Source: an uncultured Blautia sp.
GTDB taxonomy: Bacteria; Bacillota; Clostridia; Lachnospirales; Lachnospiraceae
Assembly: GCA_900541985.1 (NCBI GenBank)
Contig: UQLX01000006.1
Coordinates: forward strand, 34,065 to 98,064
Direction: 5' to 3'
DNA: 64,000 bases
Shown here: piece by piece, positions 35,515 through 44,299 of the stretch
Layout: each line of letters begins with the position of its first letter
How positions within the stretch are numbered: position 1 is the first letter of the stretch
Program-made: the position numbers and the translations under genes
Notes under the pieces: model-generated
What the model saw: the letters and a program-made list of their open reading frames with translations, nothing else
Database searches by the model: none
What the model was told of the DNA's origin: nothing

Positions 35515-36294
35515 ATGCAGAATTATTCAGGAGAAGCAGGATTACAGTATCATTTACAGATTCGGAAAGGTGATGTAGGGCGTTATGTAATTCTTCCGGG
35601 AGATCCGAAGCGCTGTGAAAAGATCGCAAGATTTTTTGATGATGCAAAGCTGGTGGCAGACAGCCGGGAATATGTGACCTATACCGGTTATCTGGACGGT
35701 GAAAAAGTCAGTGTGACATCTACAGGAATTGGCGGTCCTTCTGCTTCTATCGCAATGGAAGAACTGGTACTTTGCGGAGCAGATACCTTTATCCGTGTGG
35801 GAACCTGCGGCGGCATTGAGATGGATGTAAAAGGAGGAGACATTGTTGTTGCAACCGGTGCGATCCGTATGGAGGGAACCAGCAGAGAATATGCTCCTAT
35901 TGAATTTCCGGCAGTTGCAGACCTGGATGTGACAAACGCTCTGGTGTCAGCGGCAAAAGAACTTGGTTATACTTATCATGCAGGTGTTGTTCAGTGCAAA
36001 GATGCTTTTTACGGACAGCATGAACCGGAAAGAATGCCGGTCAGCTATGAACTGCTGAACAAATGGGAAGCCTGGAAACGACTTGGCTGCAAGGCATCTG
36101 AAATGGAGTCGGCTGCATTGTTTGTTGCAGCAAGCCATTTGAGAGTACGCTGTGGATCCGATTTCCTGGTAGTGGGAAATCAGGAGAGAAATGCAGCAGG
36201 ACTTGACAATCCGATTGTCCATGATACAGAGTCTGCTATTAAGGTGGCTGTAGAAGCTATTCGTAAACTGATCCGGGAAGACAAAGAAAAATAA
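35515..36294 (+). CDS. udp: Uridine phosphorylase
   Basis: A 259-residue member of the NP-I family. LPGDPKRCEKIARFFDD near residue 28, RVGTCGGIE near 97 and KASEMESAALF near 197 fit uridine phosphorylase; the last holds the ribose-binding Met-Glu pair. AAAGGAGG lies before the ATG. It splits uridine to uracil and ribose-1-phosphate. Confidence 0.92.
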   Translation: MQNYSGEAGLQYHLQIRKGDVGRYVILPGDPKRCEKIARFFDDAKLVADSREYVTYTGYLDGEKVSVTSTGIGGPSASIAMEELVLCGADTFIRVGTCGGIEMDVKGGDIVVATGAIRMEGTSREYAPIEFPAVADLDVTNALVSAAKELGYTYHAGVVQCKDAFYGQHEPERMPVSYELLNKWEAWKRLGCKASEMESAALFVAASHLRVRCGSDFLVVGNQERNAAGLDNPIVHDTESAIKVAVEAIRKLIREDKEK

Positions 36295-36343
36295 AAAATT
36301 TCGGATATTTTATCTGATCTGAAAAAAGAAAGGGCGTATTTTT

Positions 36344-37534
36344 TTGAAAAAATTTAAACGTATATTTACGATCGTGGTAGATTCCATGGGAATTGGTGCT
36401 TTGCCGGATGCGGCAGAATATGGAGATGCGGGAACTGATACGCTGGGACATATCGCGGAAAGAACAGAAAATTTTCAGATTCCCAATTTTCAGAAACTGG
36501 GGATTGCTAATCTCCATTCTCTGAAGGGCGTTTCCCCCGCAGAAAATCCATCAGGCTACTATATGGAAATGTCAGAAGCAAGTGTAGGCAAGGATACCAT
36601 GACCGGTCACTGGGAGATGATGGGACTTCATATTACCACACCATTTAAAACTTTTACAGATACCGGATTTCCGAAAGAGCTTTTGGATGAGCTTTCTGCA
36701 AGGACTGGTCGTGTGATCATCGGAAATAAAAGTGCCAGCGGCACAGAAATTCTGGATGAACTGGCAGAGGAAGAGATTGCTACAGGACATATGATCGTGT
36801 ATACTTCCGCAGACTCTGTCCTGCAGATTTGTGGAAACGAAGAAACTTTTGGTCTTCAGGAGCTTTATCGCTGCTGTGAGATTGCCAGAGAACTGACTAT
36901 GAAAGACGAATGGAAGGTGGGCAGAGTTATTGCCAGACCTTATGTGGGTAAAAAGAAAGGTGAATTTAAGCGTACCGCCAATCGTCATGATTATGCGCTG
37001 AAGCCATATGGAAAAACAGCTCTGGATGCATTGAAAGAGGCTGGATTTGATGTGATCTCGGTTGGAAAGATCTTTGATATTTTTGATGGAGAAGGTCTGA
37101 CAGAATCCAACAAATCCAAAAGCTCTGTTCACGGAATGGAACAAACCATTGAAATTGCAGGAAGAGATTTTGAAGGCTTGTGCTTCACGAATCTGGTGGA
37201 TTTTGATGCGCTGTGGGGACACCGCCGCAACGTAGAAGGATATGCACAGGAACTGGAAAAATTTGACCAGAAACTTGGCGAGCTTCTGCAGGTGCTGAGG
37301 GAGGATGATCTCCTGATCATTACTGCAGATCATGGAAATGATCCGACACATACCGGTACGGATCATACCAGGGAACATGTACCCTTTGTGGCTTATTCTC
37401 CTTCCATGACAGGTAACGGAAGACTGGAAGACACCGATACCTTTGCGGTGATCGGAGCAACTATTGCAGATAATTTCGGCGTAAAGATGCCGGAAGGCAC
37501 TATTGGACATTCGATTTTGGATAAGCTGAAATAG
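36344..37534 (+). CDS. deoB: Phosphopentomutase
   Basis: A 396-residue alkaline-phosphatase-fold mutase converting (deoxy)ribose-1-phosphate to the 5-phosphate. VVDSMGIGALPDA near the N-terminus gives the first metal Asp, GKDTMTGHWE carries the catalytic Thr, and ITADHGNDPTHTGTDHTREH holds the C-terminal metal ligands. The start is a TTG with AAAGGG about ten bases upstream; no ATG is available before the conserved region. It links the phosphorylases to deoC. Confidence 0.95.
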   Translation: MKKFKRIFTIVVDSMGIGALPDAAEYGDAGTDTLGHIAERTENFQIPNFQKLGIANLHSLKGVSPAENPSGYYMEMSEASVGKDTMTGHWEMMGLHITTPFKTFTDTGFPKELLDELSARTGRVIIGNKSASGTEILDELAEEEIATGHMIVYTSADSVLQICGNEETFGLQELYRCCEIARELTMKDEWKVGRVIARPYVGKKKGEFKRTANRHDYALKPYGKTALDALKEAGFDVISVGKIFDIFDGEGLTESNKSKSSVHGMEQTIEIAGRDFEGLCFTNLVDFDALWGHRRNVEGYAQELEKFDQKLGELLQVLREDDLLIITADHGNDPTHTGTDHTREHVPFVAYSPSMTGNGRLEDTDTFAVIGATIADNFGVKMPEGTIGHSILDKLK

Positions 37535-37553
37535 ATTATCAGAAAGGACAATT

Positions 37554-38222
37554 ATGGATAAAAAAGAAATTTTAAGCAAAGTAGATCATACTTTATTAAC
37601 ACAGACCGCAACATGGGAGGAAATCCGCCAGATTCTGGATGACGCCATGAAATATGGAACTGCATCCGCATGTATTCCTGCTTCTTATGTAAAACAAAGT
37701 GCGGATTATGTAGATGGAAAACTTCCGATCTGTACAGTAATCGGTTTTCCAAACGGATACAGCACTACAGCTACAAAGGTTTTTGAGACGAAGGATGCCA
37801 TTGCCAACGGTGCCTCAGAAATTGATATGGTGATCAATATTGGCCTTTTGAAGGATAAAAAATATCAGGAGCTGGAAAATGAGATTCGCAGCATCCACGA
37901 AGCATGTGACGGAAAGATCCTTAAAGTGATCATTGAGACCTGCCTGCTCACCGAGGAAGAAAAGATAAAAATGTGTGAGATCGTTACAAATGCCGGAGCA
38001 GAGTTCATCAAAACCTCTACAGGATTCTCAAAATCCGGAGCAACCTTTGCAGATGTGGAACTGATGAGAAAACATGTGGGACCGGAAGTGAAGGTAAAAG
38101 CTGCCGGCGGTATTTCTTCCCTGGAAGACGCAGAGGAGTTTATCCGTTTGGGAGCGGAACGTCTGGGAACCAGCCGGATCGTAAAAATCATAAAAAACAC
38201 AGATGATGGAAGTGGATATTAA
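37554..38222 (+). CDS. deoC: Deoxyribose-phosphate aldolase
   Basis: A 222-residue aldolase that splits deoxyribose-5-phosphate to acetaldehyde and glyceraldehyde-3-phosphate. DHTLLTQTAT at the N-terminus, KVIIETCLLT near 122, the Schiff-base lysine in EFIKTSTGF near 147, and VKAAGGI near 180 are all present. It is the last step of deoxynucleoside breakdown in this cluster. AGAAAGGA precedes the ATG. Confidence 0.95.
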   Translation: MDKKEILSKVDHTLLTQTATWEEIRQILDDAMKYGTASACIPASYVKQSADYVDGKLPICTVIGFPNGYSTTATKVFETKDAIANGASEIDMVINIGLLKDKKYQELENEIRSIHEACDGKILKVIIETCLLTEEEKIKMCEIVTNAGAEFIKTSTGFSKSGATFADVELMRKHVGPEVKVKAAGGISSLEDAEEFIRLGAERLGTSRIVKIIKNTDDGSGY

Positions 38223-38252
38223 AAGCGCTGACATTATGATATGTACAGATAT

Positions 38253-38285
38253 AACAAAAGGGTTTCCGCTATTACGGAAACCCTT
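38253..38285 (-). terminator. Terminator of tRNA-Pro (minus strand)
   Basis: GGGTTTCCG (38260-38268) and CGGAAACCC (38275-38283) form a nine-pair stem; on the minus strand TTTTG follows. It may also slow transcription from deoC, but there is no T-run on that side. Confidence 0.75.
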
Positions 38286-38299
38286 AAAAAATAAAAAAG

Positions 38300-38373
38300 T
38301 CGGGGCAACAGGATTTGAACCTGCGACCTCGCGGCCCCCAGCCGCGCGCGCTACCAAGCTACGCCATACCCCG
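38300..38373 (-). tRNA. tRNA-Pro (anticodon GGG)
   Basis: Read on the minus strand, 74 nt fold as a cloverleaf: acceptor CGGGGTA with TGCCCCG, anticodon stem CGCGG/CCGCG with loop CTGGGGG (anticodon GGG), and a T-loop GTTCGAATC with stem GCAGG/CCTGT. The discriminator is A. CCA is not encoded. Confidence 0.95.
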
Positions 38374-38382
38374 GTAAAAATT

Positions 38383-38411
38383 ATTATAGCAAAGTGTGTG
38401 TGTTTTTGCAA
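38383..38411 (-). promoter_or_regulatory. Promoter of tRNA-Pro
   Basis: On the minus strand TTGCAA (38411-38406) and TATAAT (38388-38383) are 17 bp apart, ten bases before the tRNA. Confidence 0.85.
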
Positions 38412-38498
38412 CAATTATTTACAATATTATATTCTGAATTTGAAAAGTCTGTTCTTTCATTTTTAGATAATAATGAAAAAAGGAACTGTAAAATTTTC

Positions 38499-38528
38499 TT
38501 GACATCATAAGTCTGTTTGTGTTAGTCT
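38499..38528 (+). promoter_or_regulatory. Probable promoter of the leuA T-box transcript
   Basis: TTGACA at 38499-38504 is consensus; the best -10 is TAGTCT (38523-38528) at 18 bp, with TATATT a little further on. The -10 is weak. Confidence 0.5.
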
Positions 38529-38554
38529 ATATTCATCAAACAATTTAATATATA

Positions 38555-38848
38555 AATGCGTTGATAAGGAATAGTACATGACGACTGGAATACAGAGAGC
38601 TGTCGGTTGGTGAAAGGCAGCGGAAAGGGATCATGGAACTCGCCTTGGAGCTTCTGACTGAACTTCTGGTTTGAAAAGTAGGATCAGACGGGATTCACCG
38701 TTATATGAAAAGGGTATAAGGATCTTTATGGAACTACATGGATTCCGTACCCGCTGAGTGTATGAATTTATTCATGAAAAAGAGTGGTACCGCGGAGAAA
38801 TTAATCTTTCGTCTCTTGGAGAAATCTATAGAGATGAGAGATTTTTTT
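38555..38848 (+). promoter_or_regulatory. Leucine T-box leader upstream of leuA
   Basis: Stem I features are clear: CAGAGAG (38593-38599), GGTTGGTGAAAGGCAGC, and the specifier region GAA-CTC-GCCTT, with CTC at 38639-38641 coding for Leu. The T-box core TGGTACCGCGG is at 38785-38795, where TGGT can pair with the ACCA end of uncharged tRNA-Leu. A terminator follows: AATCTTTCGTCT (38803-38814) pairs with AGATGAGAGATT and a T-run to 38848. When tRNA-Leu is uncharged, the antiterminator should form and leuA be read. Confidence 0.93.
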
Positions 38849-38871
38849 ATTTTAAAATGGAGGGAAAAGAA

Positions 38872-40527
38872 ATGAAAAATGCAGCCAAATATAAGAGACA
38901 GTATTATATGCCGCCGGTAAAATGTCTGAAATGGACAGAAAAAGAATATGTAGATAAAGCGCCAATCTGGTGCAGTGTTGATCTTCGTGACGGGAATCAG
39001 GCACTGGTGATTCCTATGAGTCTGGAACAGAAGGTGGAATTCTTTAAGCTTCTTGTTAAAATAGGATTTAAAGAAATTGAGGTGGGTTTTCCGGCAGCTT
39101 CTGAAACAGAATATACTTTTCTTCGTACCCTGATCGAGCAGAACCTGATTCCTGATGATGTGACGATCCAGGTACTGACTCAGGCAAGAGAACACATTAT
39201 CCGCAAAACATTCGAAGCGGTTAAAGGCGCACCGAAAGCGATTATCCACGTTTATAATTCAACCTCTGTGGCTCAGAGGGAGCAGGTGTTCAGGAAATCC
39301 AAAGAGGAAATCATCCGGATTGCGGTAGAAGGGGCAAAGCTTTTGAAAGAGCTGGCAGCTGAGACGGAAGGAAACTTCCAGTTTGAATACAGTCCGGAAA
39401 GCTTTACCGGAACAGAACCTGAATATGCACTGGAGGTCTGTAATGCAGTACTGGACGTATGGCAGCCGACCCCGGATCACAAGTGTATTATCAACCTGCC
39501 TGTAACCGTGCAGCTTTCCATGCCGCATGTGTATGCCAGCCAGATTGAATATATGAGTGAAAATATGAAATATCGTGACAGTGTGATCCTTTCCCAGCAT
39601 CCTCACAATGACCGTGGCTGTGGCGTGGCAGATTCAGAGATGGGACTTCTGGCAGGCGCAGACAGGGTAGAGGGAACACTTTTTGGAAACGGAGAGCGTA
39701 CCGGAAATGTGGATATTGTAACATTAGCTATGAATATGTATTCTCAGGGCGTGGATCCGGAACTGGATTTTTCGGATATGCCTCATATCTGTGAAGTGTA
39801 TGAGCAGTGTACCGGAATGAAAGTTGACGAAAGAAGCCCTTACAGTGGTGCTCTTGTGTTTGCTGCTTTTTCCGGCTCCCATCAGGATGCAATAGCAAAA
39901 GGAATGCACTGGAGAGATGAAAAAGACCCTGGACGCTGGACAGTTCCGTATCTTCCGATCGACCCTACTGATGTGGGAAGAAATTATGACGCAGATGTGA
40001 TCCGGATCAACAGTCAGTCCGGAAAGGGCGGTGTAGGATATATTCTTGAGACAAAATATGGTCTGAATCTTCCGGCAAAAATGCGGGAGGCTATGGGCTA
40101 TGCAGCGAAGGCTGTTTCAGATCACAGTCATAAGGAACTGCATCCGGATGAGATTTTCAATCTTTTCAAAGAAACCTTCGAGAATGTACGTGCACCATAC
40201 AGTATTGAGGAGGTACATTTCCAGCAGAAAGACGGTGGAATCGTAACGCAGGTGACATCTTCCTTTAACGGAAAAACGATTACAACAGAAGCCACTGGAA
40301 ATGGTCGTCTCAATGCAGTCAGCAATGCATTGAAAAAAGCATATGAGCTGAAGTTCAATCTGGTGACCTATCAGGAGCATGCACTGGAAAAGAGCTCCAG
40401 TTCCAAGGCCATTGCTTATGTTGGCATACAGAAACCAGATGGAAGTCTTTCCTGGGGAGCAGGTGTGGATCCTGATATTATCCGTGCCTCTATTGATGCA
40501 CTTGTTACAGCGATTAATAACCGTTAA
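38872..40527 (+). CDS. leuA: 2-isopropylmalate synthase (LeuA type 2)
   Basis: A 551-residue enzyme for the first step of leucine synthesis. DLRDGNQAL near residue 39 and QHPHNDRGCG near 242 give the metal ligands; FGNGERTGNVD near 272 is also typical. The C-terminal regulatory domain (about 430-551) ends with a stretch suited to leucine feedback. Sequence and length fit the longer LeuA2 class. Start ATG 38872 has GGAGGG seven bases upstream; the frame extends upstream to 38758 only because it runs through the T-box. Confidence 0.94.
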   Translation: MKNAAKYKRQYYMPPVKCLKWTEKEYVDKAPIWCSVDLRDGNQALVIPMSLEQKVEFFKLLVKIGFKEIEVGFPAASETEYTFLRTLIEQNLIPDDVTIQVLTQAREHIIRKTFEAVKGAPKAIIHVYNSTSVAQREQVFRKSKEEIIRIAVEGAKLLKELAAETEGNFQFEYSPESFTGTEPEYALEVCNAVLDVWQPTPDHKCIINLPVTVQLSMPHVYASQIEYMSENMKYRDSVILSQHPHNDRGCGVADSEMGLLAGADRVEGTLFGNGERTGNVDIVTLAMNMYSQGVDPELDFSDMPHICEVYEQCTGMKVDERSPYSGALVFAAFSGSHQDAIAKGMHWRDEKDPGRWTVPYLPIDPTDVGRNYDADVIRINSQSGKGGVGYILETKYGLNLPAKMREAMGYAAKAVSDHSHKELHPDEIFNLFKETFENVRAPYSIEEVHFQQKDGGIVTQVTSSFNGKTITTEATGNGRLNAVSNALKKAYELKFNLVTYQEHALEKSSSSKAIAYVGIQKPDGSLSWGAGVDPDIIRASIDALVTAINNR

Positions 40528-40562
40528 GCACAGCAGGAGAAAGTTGCTGTCAGAAAAAACAG

Positions 40563-40594
40563 AGAAAAGCAGTTCGTATAAGAGGACTGCTTTT
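40563..40594 (+). terminator. Terminator after leuA
   Basis: AAAAGCAGTTC (40563-40573) pairs with GGACTGCTTTTTT, one G-T pair in the stem. Confidence 0.85.
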
Positions 40595-40721
40595 TTCATG
40601 AAAAAAATATGGATTTTTTTTGATTTACCTGTTAAACTAAAACTAAGTATGCCCATTTGACAGAAGTAAAGATACCTGTCTGGTTTTGGACAGAGATGAT
40701 GAAAAAAGAAAGGATATTCAA

Positions 40722-41534
40722 ATGCTAAAGATTAAAAGCTATGTAAAGGTGAACAGTATCGCGGAAGCCTACGAGCTGAATCAGAAAAAAACAGCCTGTG
40801 TGCTTGGCGGTATGGTATGGCTGAAAATGGGAAACAGAAATGTTTCGACTGCAATTGACCTTTCCGGTCTGGGACTGGATACAGTACAGGAACTGGAAGA
40901 TGAATATGTGATTGGATGTATGACAACACTTCGTGATCTGGAGATGAATCCTTCGCTTGACAAATTTACACAGGGAGCGATTCGTGAGAGTCTTCGACAC
41001 ATTGTTGGAGTACAGTTCCGTAATTGTGCTACAGTGGGGGGAAGCATCTTTGGAAGATATGGATTTTCGGATGTCCTGACGATGTTTCTTGCTATGGATA
41101 CCTGGGTGGATCTGTATCATGCAGGACGGATACCTCTTTCAGAGTTTATAAAAATGAAAAAAGACAGAGATATTCTTCAGTCCGTAATTGTGAAAAAGAC
41201 ACCGATCAAATCTGTTTATCTCAGTCAGAGAAACACAGAAACCGATTTTCCGGTGCTGACCTGTGCCGCTTCCATCACAGGAGAACAGGTGCGCACAGTA
41301 ATCGGAGCAAGACCGGGATGTGCTATGCTGATAGAAGACAGAGAAGACCTTCTTTATGGATTTACGGAAATGTCTGAAAAAGAAAAAACAGAAGTTGTTC
41401 GGAAATTTTCTGAATACGCGGCATTAAACGTTCCGGTAGGTGGAAATATGCGCGGATCGGAAGAATACCGGCGTTTGCTTGTCCGGGTATTGACCAGAAG
41501 AGCCTGGGAAGCGTTAGGAGGGATAAAGAAATGA
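40722..41534 (+). CDS. xdhB: Xanthine dehydrogenase-type FAD subunit
   Basis: A 270-residue subunit that binds FAD between the iron-sulfur subunit and the final electron acceptor. The flavin motifs of the CO dehydrogenase flavoprotein family are seen as VLGGMVWLKMGN near residue 26 and FRNCATVGGSIFGRYGFSD near 103-121. ATG 40722 has AAAGGA upstream; an in-frame TTG at 40686 is less likely. It overlaps the next gene by four bases. With the two following genes it forms a three-subunit molybdenum hydroxylase. Confidence 0.88.
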   Translation: MLKIKSYVKVNSIAEAYELNQKKTACVLGGMVWLKMGNRNVSTAIDLSGLGLDTVQELEDEYVIGCMTTLRDLEMNPSLDKFTQGAIRESLRHIVGVQFRNCATVGGSIFGRYGFSDVLTMFLAMDTWVDLYHAGRIPLSEFIKMKKDRDILQSVIVKKTPIKSVYLSQRNTETDFPVLTCAASITGEQVRTVIGARPGCAMLIEDREDLLYGFTEMSEKEKTEVVRKFSEYAALNVPVGGNMRGSEEYRRLLVRVLTRRAWEALGGIKK

Positions 41535-42010
41535 ATGTGAGTTTTTGGCTGAATGGTGTCTATCGTCATGATGAAGTGGAACCGGATACGATGCTTTTGG
41601 ATTTTCTGAGGGATAAGGGCTGCTACAGTATAAAGTGTGGCTGTGAAACCTCAAATTGCGGTCTGTGTACAGTATTGATGGATGGAAAACCGGTACTTTC
41701 CTGCAGCGTGCCTGCTCTTCGGGCAGAAGGAAAAAAGATTGTGACTATGGAAGGAATGCAGAAAGAAGCGGAAGAGTTTGGAGCATTTTTTGCAGATGAA
41801 GGTGCAGAACAGTGCGGATTCTGTAATCCGGGATTTATCATGAATATTTTTGCAATGGAAAAAGAGCTGGAGGATCCGACCGAGGAAGACATCAAAGAAT
41901 ATCTGGCCGGAAATCTGTGCAGATGTTCCGGATTTACAGGACAGACAAGAAGCATCCTGAAATATCTGGAGTATAAAAAAGCAAAAAAGAAGGAGGCGGC
42001 AGAAGAATGA
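41531..42010 (+). CDS. xdhC: Xanthine dehydrogenase-type iron-sulfur subunit
   Basis: A 159-residue protein with two 2Fe-2S sites. The plant-type cluster uses Cys38, Cys43, Cys46 and Cys58 (CETSNCGLCTVL); the second uses Cys95, Cys98, Cys130 and Cys132 (QCGFCNPGF, NLCRCSGF). It moves electrons from the molybdenum centre to FAD. It is coupled to both neighbours by ATGA overlaps. Confidence 0.93.
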   Translation: MNVSFWLNGVYRHDEVEPDTMLLDFLRDKGCYSIKCGCETSNCGLCTVLMDGKPVLSCSVPALRAEGKKIVTMEGMQKEAEEFGAFFADEGAEQCGFCNPGFIMNIFAMEKELEDPTEEDIKEYLAGNLCRCSGFTGQTRSILKYLEYKKAKKKEAAEE

Positions 42011-44298
42011 GTTATGTCAGCAAACCGGTGAGAAAAAAAGATGCCATGGCACTTGTGACCGGAAAGCCGGTATTTACCAATGATCTGGCACCAAAGGACT
42101 GTTTGATCATAAAGATTTTGCGGAGCCCTCATGCAAATGCCTGGATTGAAGAAATCAAAACAGGAACAGCACGACAGGTCAGTGGAGTAGTGGCGGTCTA
42201 TACCTATAAGGATGTTCCGAAAAAACGATTTACTCTTGCCGGACAGACTTACCCGGAGCTGAGTCCTTATGATCATTATATTCTGGACCGCAGACTGAGA
42301 TTTGTGGGTGATGCAGTGGCGATCGTTGCGGCAGAAACAGAGGAAGCGGCAGAAAAGGCGCTGAAAAGAATCAAGGTAACATATTGCGTGGAGGAACCGG
42401 TCCTTGATATGCACAGGGCAAAAGACGCAGCTGTCCTGGTGCATCCGGAGGAGGACTGGGAGGCGAAGATTCCTGTAGGAGCGGATAATAAGAGAAATCT
42501 CTGTGCTTCCGGTATGGAAGAGTCCGGGGATGTTGATAAAATACTGGGAGAATGTAAATATACAGTAGACCGTACCTACCACACAAAGGCAAACCAGCAG
42601 GCTATGATGGAAACTTTCCGTACATATTGCTATATGGACCATTTTGGCAGACTGAATGTGGTTTCCTCTACACAGGTACCTTTTCATGTAAGAAGAATAC
42701 TGGGAAATGCACTGGACATTCCAGCTTCAAAAATTCGTGTGATCAAGCCAAGAATTGGTGGAGGATTCGGGGCAAAACAGACATCGGTATCTGAGATATA
42801 CCCTGCTTTTGTTACCTGGATGACCGGGCGCCCTTCAAAAATTCTGTATTCCCGTTATGAATCTCAGATCTGCGCGTCTCCACGCCATGAAATGGAGATT
42901 CGTGTAAGAGCAGGCGCTGATGAAAATGGAATCGTTCGAGCGCTGGATGTTTATGCTCTTTCCAATGCAGGAGCCTATGGAGAGCACAGCCCTACGACTG
43001 TTGGACTGAGCGGACATAAATCCATTGCCCTTTACCGTCATACAGAAGCCTATCGTTTTGCTTATGATGTTGTTTATACAAATGTACAGGCAGCCGGAGC
43101 ATACAGGGGGTATGGAGCAACTCAGGGTATTTTTGCCGTAGAATCGGCAGTAAATGAACTTGCCCACTTGATGAATATGGATCCGGTGAAAATCCGTGAG
43201 CTGAACATGCCTGTGGAAGGAGAACCGCTTCCGGCATATCAGGATTGTATCACAGCGCCCAGCTGTACCATGGATCAGTGTATGGAGCGCGCAAAGGAAA
43301 TGATGAACTGGGAAGAGAAATACCCATACAGAGATCTTGGAAATGGGAAGGTCAGAGGCGTAGGCGTGGCTATGGCTATGCAGGGCTCATCTATTGCAGG
43401 GATCGACGTAGGCGGAGCGGATCTGAAGCTGAATGAGGATGGCTCTTATACATTGGGGCTGGGATGCACAGATATGGGAACCGGATGCGATACGATCCTT
43501 TCGCAGATCGCTGCAGATTGTCTGGAAACCTCTATCGAAAATATAGTGGTATTTGGAGTAGACACGGATATTTCTCCGTATGATTCCGGTTCTTATGCAT
43601 CGGCAACTACCTATACAACGGGTATGGCTGTTTTTCAGGCATGTCAGGAACTTCGGAAAAAAATATGTGCCCTGGGAGCCAAAATGCTTGAGACGGATCC
43701 GGAGAAGGTAAACTTTGACGGCGAATCGGTATTTATCGATGATAATCGGAAGGTATCCCTGAAGGAAATTGCAATTAAAGGCACCTGTGGAAATACACAG
43801 GAACTGCAGGTTACCAGAACCCATTGTTCGCAGATTTCTCCGCCTCCTTTTATGGTAGGAATGGCAGAGGTTGAGGTAGATAAGGAAACGGGCAGTGTAA
43901 AGGTGGCAGATTATGCAGCAGTTGTTGACTGTGGTACGCCTATTAATCCAAATCTTGTCCGTGTACAGACAGAAGGCGGTATTGTTCAGGGAATCGGTAT
44001 GGCTCTCCATGAGGATGTTCAGTATACGGAAAAAGGTAAGATCCGCAACAATTCCTTTATGCAGTACAAAATCCCTTCCCGACTGGATATAGGAGATATT
44101 CGTGTGGAAATTCGTGGAAGCTATGAACCCAGCGGCCCGTTTGGCGCAAAATCGATCGGTGAGCTGGTCATCAATACTCCCTGTCCGGCCATTGCCGATG
44201 CAGTTTATAACGCAACAGGGGTGAGGGTGCGTGAACTGCCGATCACTCCGGAAAAAATTGCTATGGGAATCATGGAAAAGGAACTGGAGAAGCAGTAG
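42007..44298 (+). CDS. xdhA: Xanthine dehydrogenase-type molybdenum subunit
   Basis: A 763-residue catalytic subunit. Cofactor-binding motifs include RIGGGFGAKQTS near residue 248, AYRGYGATQGIFAVESAV near 362, and the catalytic Glu in GAKSIGELVINTPCP (Glu719). The length is usual for the three-subunit form. Xanthine or hypoxanthine is a likely substrate given the purine genes 2-13 kb away, but the substrate range of this family is wide. Cofactor maturation genes are not in this window. Confidence 0.88.
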   Translation: MSYVSKPVRKKDAMALVTGKPVFTNDLAPKDCLIIKILRSPHANAWIEEIKTGTARQVSGVVAVYTYKDVPKKRFTLAGQTYPELSPYDHYILDRRLRFVGDAVAIVAAETEEAAEKALKRIKVTYCVEEPVLDMHRAKDAAVLVHPEEDWEAKIPVGADNKRNLCASGMEESGDVDKILGECKYTVDRTYHTKANQQAMMETFRTYCYMDHFGRLNVVSSTQVPFHVRRILGNALDIPASKIRVIKPRIGGGFGAKQTSVSEIYPAFVTWMTGRPSKILYSRYESQICASPRHEMEIRVRAGADENGIVRALDVYALSNAGAYGEHSPTTVGLSGHKSIALYRHTEAYRFAYDVVYTNVQAAGAYRGYGATQGIFAVESAVNELAHLMNMDPVKIRELNMPVEGEPLPAYQDCITAPSCTMDQCMERAKEMMNWEEKYPYRDLGNGKVRGVGVAMAMQGSSIAGIDVGGADLKLNEDGSYTLGLGCTDMGTGCDTILSQIAADCLETSIENIVVFGVDTDISPYDSGSYASATTYTTGMAVFQACQELRKKICALGAKMLETDPEKVNFDGESVFIDDNRKVSLKEIAIKGTCGNTQELQVTRTHCSQISPPPFMVGMAEVEVDKETGSVKVADYAAVVDCGTPINPNLVRVQTEGGIVQGIGMALHEDVQYTEKGKIRNNSFMQYKIPSRLDIGDIRVEIRGSYEPSGPFGAKSIGELVINTPCPAIADAVYNATGVRVRELPITPEKIAMGIMEKELEKQ

Positions 44299-44299
44299 A

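Noticed and set aside
36572..37579. A 335-codon minus-strand frame opposite deoB
   Set aside because: Antisense shadow of a conserved enzyme; no start signals or recognisable domain.
38758..38871. Extended N-terminus of leuA
   Set aside because: These codons run through the T-box core and terminator; ATG 38872 has a proper ribosome site.
41623..42687. A 354-codon minus-strand frame opposite the xdhC-xdhA junction
   Set aside because: Antisense to two well-supported subunits; composition is typical of a shadow frame.
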